Notes under the pieces: generated by a model | Databases searched by the model: none | Told to the model about the DNA's origin: nothing | Seen by the model: only the letters and a program-made list of their open reading frames with translations | Shown: positions 63,867 through 64,000 of the stretch, one piece after another | Layout of the letters: every line of letters starts with the position of its first letter | Numbering within the stretch: position 1 is the stretch's first letter | Made by a program: the position numbers and the translations under genes | From: Haemaphysalis longicornis | Lineage: Eukaryota > Arthropoda > Arachnida > Ixodida > Ixodidae | DNA: 64,000 nucleotides | Direction: 5' to 3' | Assembly (NCBI GenBank): GCA_013339765.2 | Contig: CM023453.1 | Span: forward strand, 31,201,468 to 31,265,467

Positions 63867-64000
63867 ATCTAAATGTAAACTACTACTTGAACCACTCAAA
63901 ATTGGCAAAAAGATGAATTGCCACTTTCTTCATCCATTCTGTTCTTTCAACGTCGTGGAATCACGAAATGCAGCAGTTTTTTTAGCACGAAAGTGTTTTA

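Overview
The window is one locus of an arthropod genome. It most likely comes from an ixodid tick: the introns are very large and repeat-choked, there is a full-length SINE of the tick Ruka type, and the LINE, Penelope-like and TTAA-flanked DNA transposon fragments are of kinds common in tick assemblies. The genus cannot be fixed from the sequence; a metastriate tick is an inference.

The only cellular protein gene I can support runs on the + strand from before base 1 to 40760. It is the orthologue of lysine demethylase 2 (KDM2A/KDM2B; FBXL11/FBXL10). Fourteen exons are readable with matching splice phases. In order they encode the JmjC dioxygenase core (938-15756), a linker helix region (18700-22123), the CXXC zinc finger (28939-29190), the PHD finger (31169-31423), a variable linker with two SUMO-type motifs (38254-39940), the F-box (about 39984-40061) and a leucine-rich repeat domain (40062-40760). 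The 5' exons (start codon and first part of the JmjC region) lie upstream of the window. The Fe(II) ligands, the 2-oxoglutarate lysine and the zinc-binding cysteines are all present. The LRR part of the last exon is recognisable only by changing frame at least six times. I read this mainly as assembly indels in GC-rich sequence, though loss of the domain is not excluded. One intron uses a GC donor, and one acceptor follows a run of 30 C.

The introns are a layered archive of transposons. Several unrelated families have terminal inverted repeats (TIRs) bounded by TTAA (Kolobok/piggyBac-like), including two copies of a 0.65 kb almost fully palindromic foldback element and a 2.45 kb element with a broken transposase. 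Others are hAT-like (two with clear 8-bp target duplications), pogo/Tigger-like elements whose CAGT ends sit next to TA, and assorted MITEs. Intron 9 is nested: a hAT-like shell contains the foldback and transposase elements joined at one TTAA, a Ruka SINE with a 15-bp duplication, and a second hAT MITE.

Downstream of the gene (about 41-64 kb) I see no intact cellular gene. This part holds a short RTE 3' end, three copies of a hairpin-rich repeat with a tRNA-like core (two of them inverted to each other), a 2.9 kb TTAA element, a decayed I-group LINE with a mutated RT catalytic motif, an opposing RTE fragment, a 149-bp tandem duplication, a TIR element with a duplicated core, a 67-bp minisatellite and a Penelope-like RT fragment at the right edge. 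All protein assignments are from reading motifs by eye; none was checked by database search.
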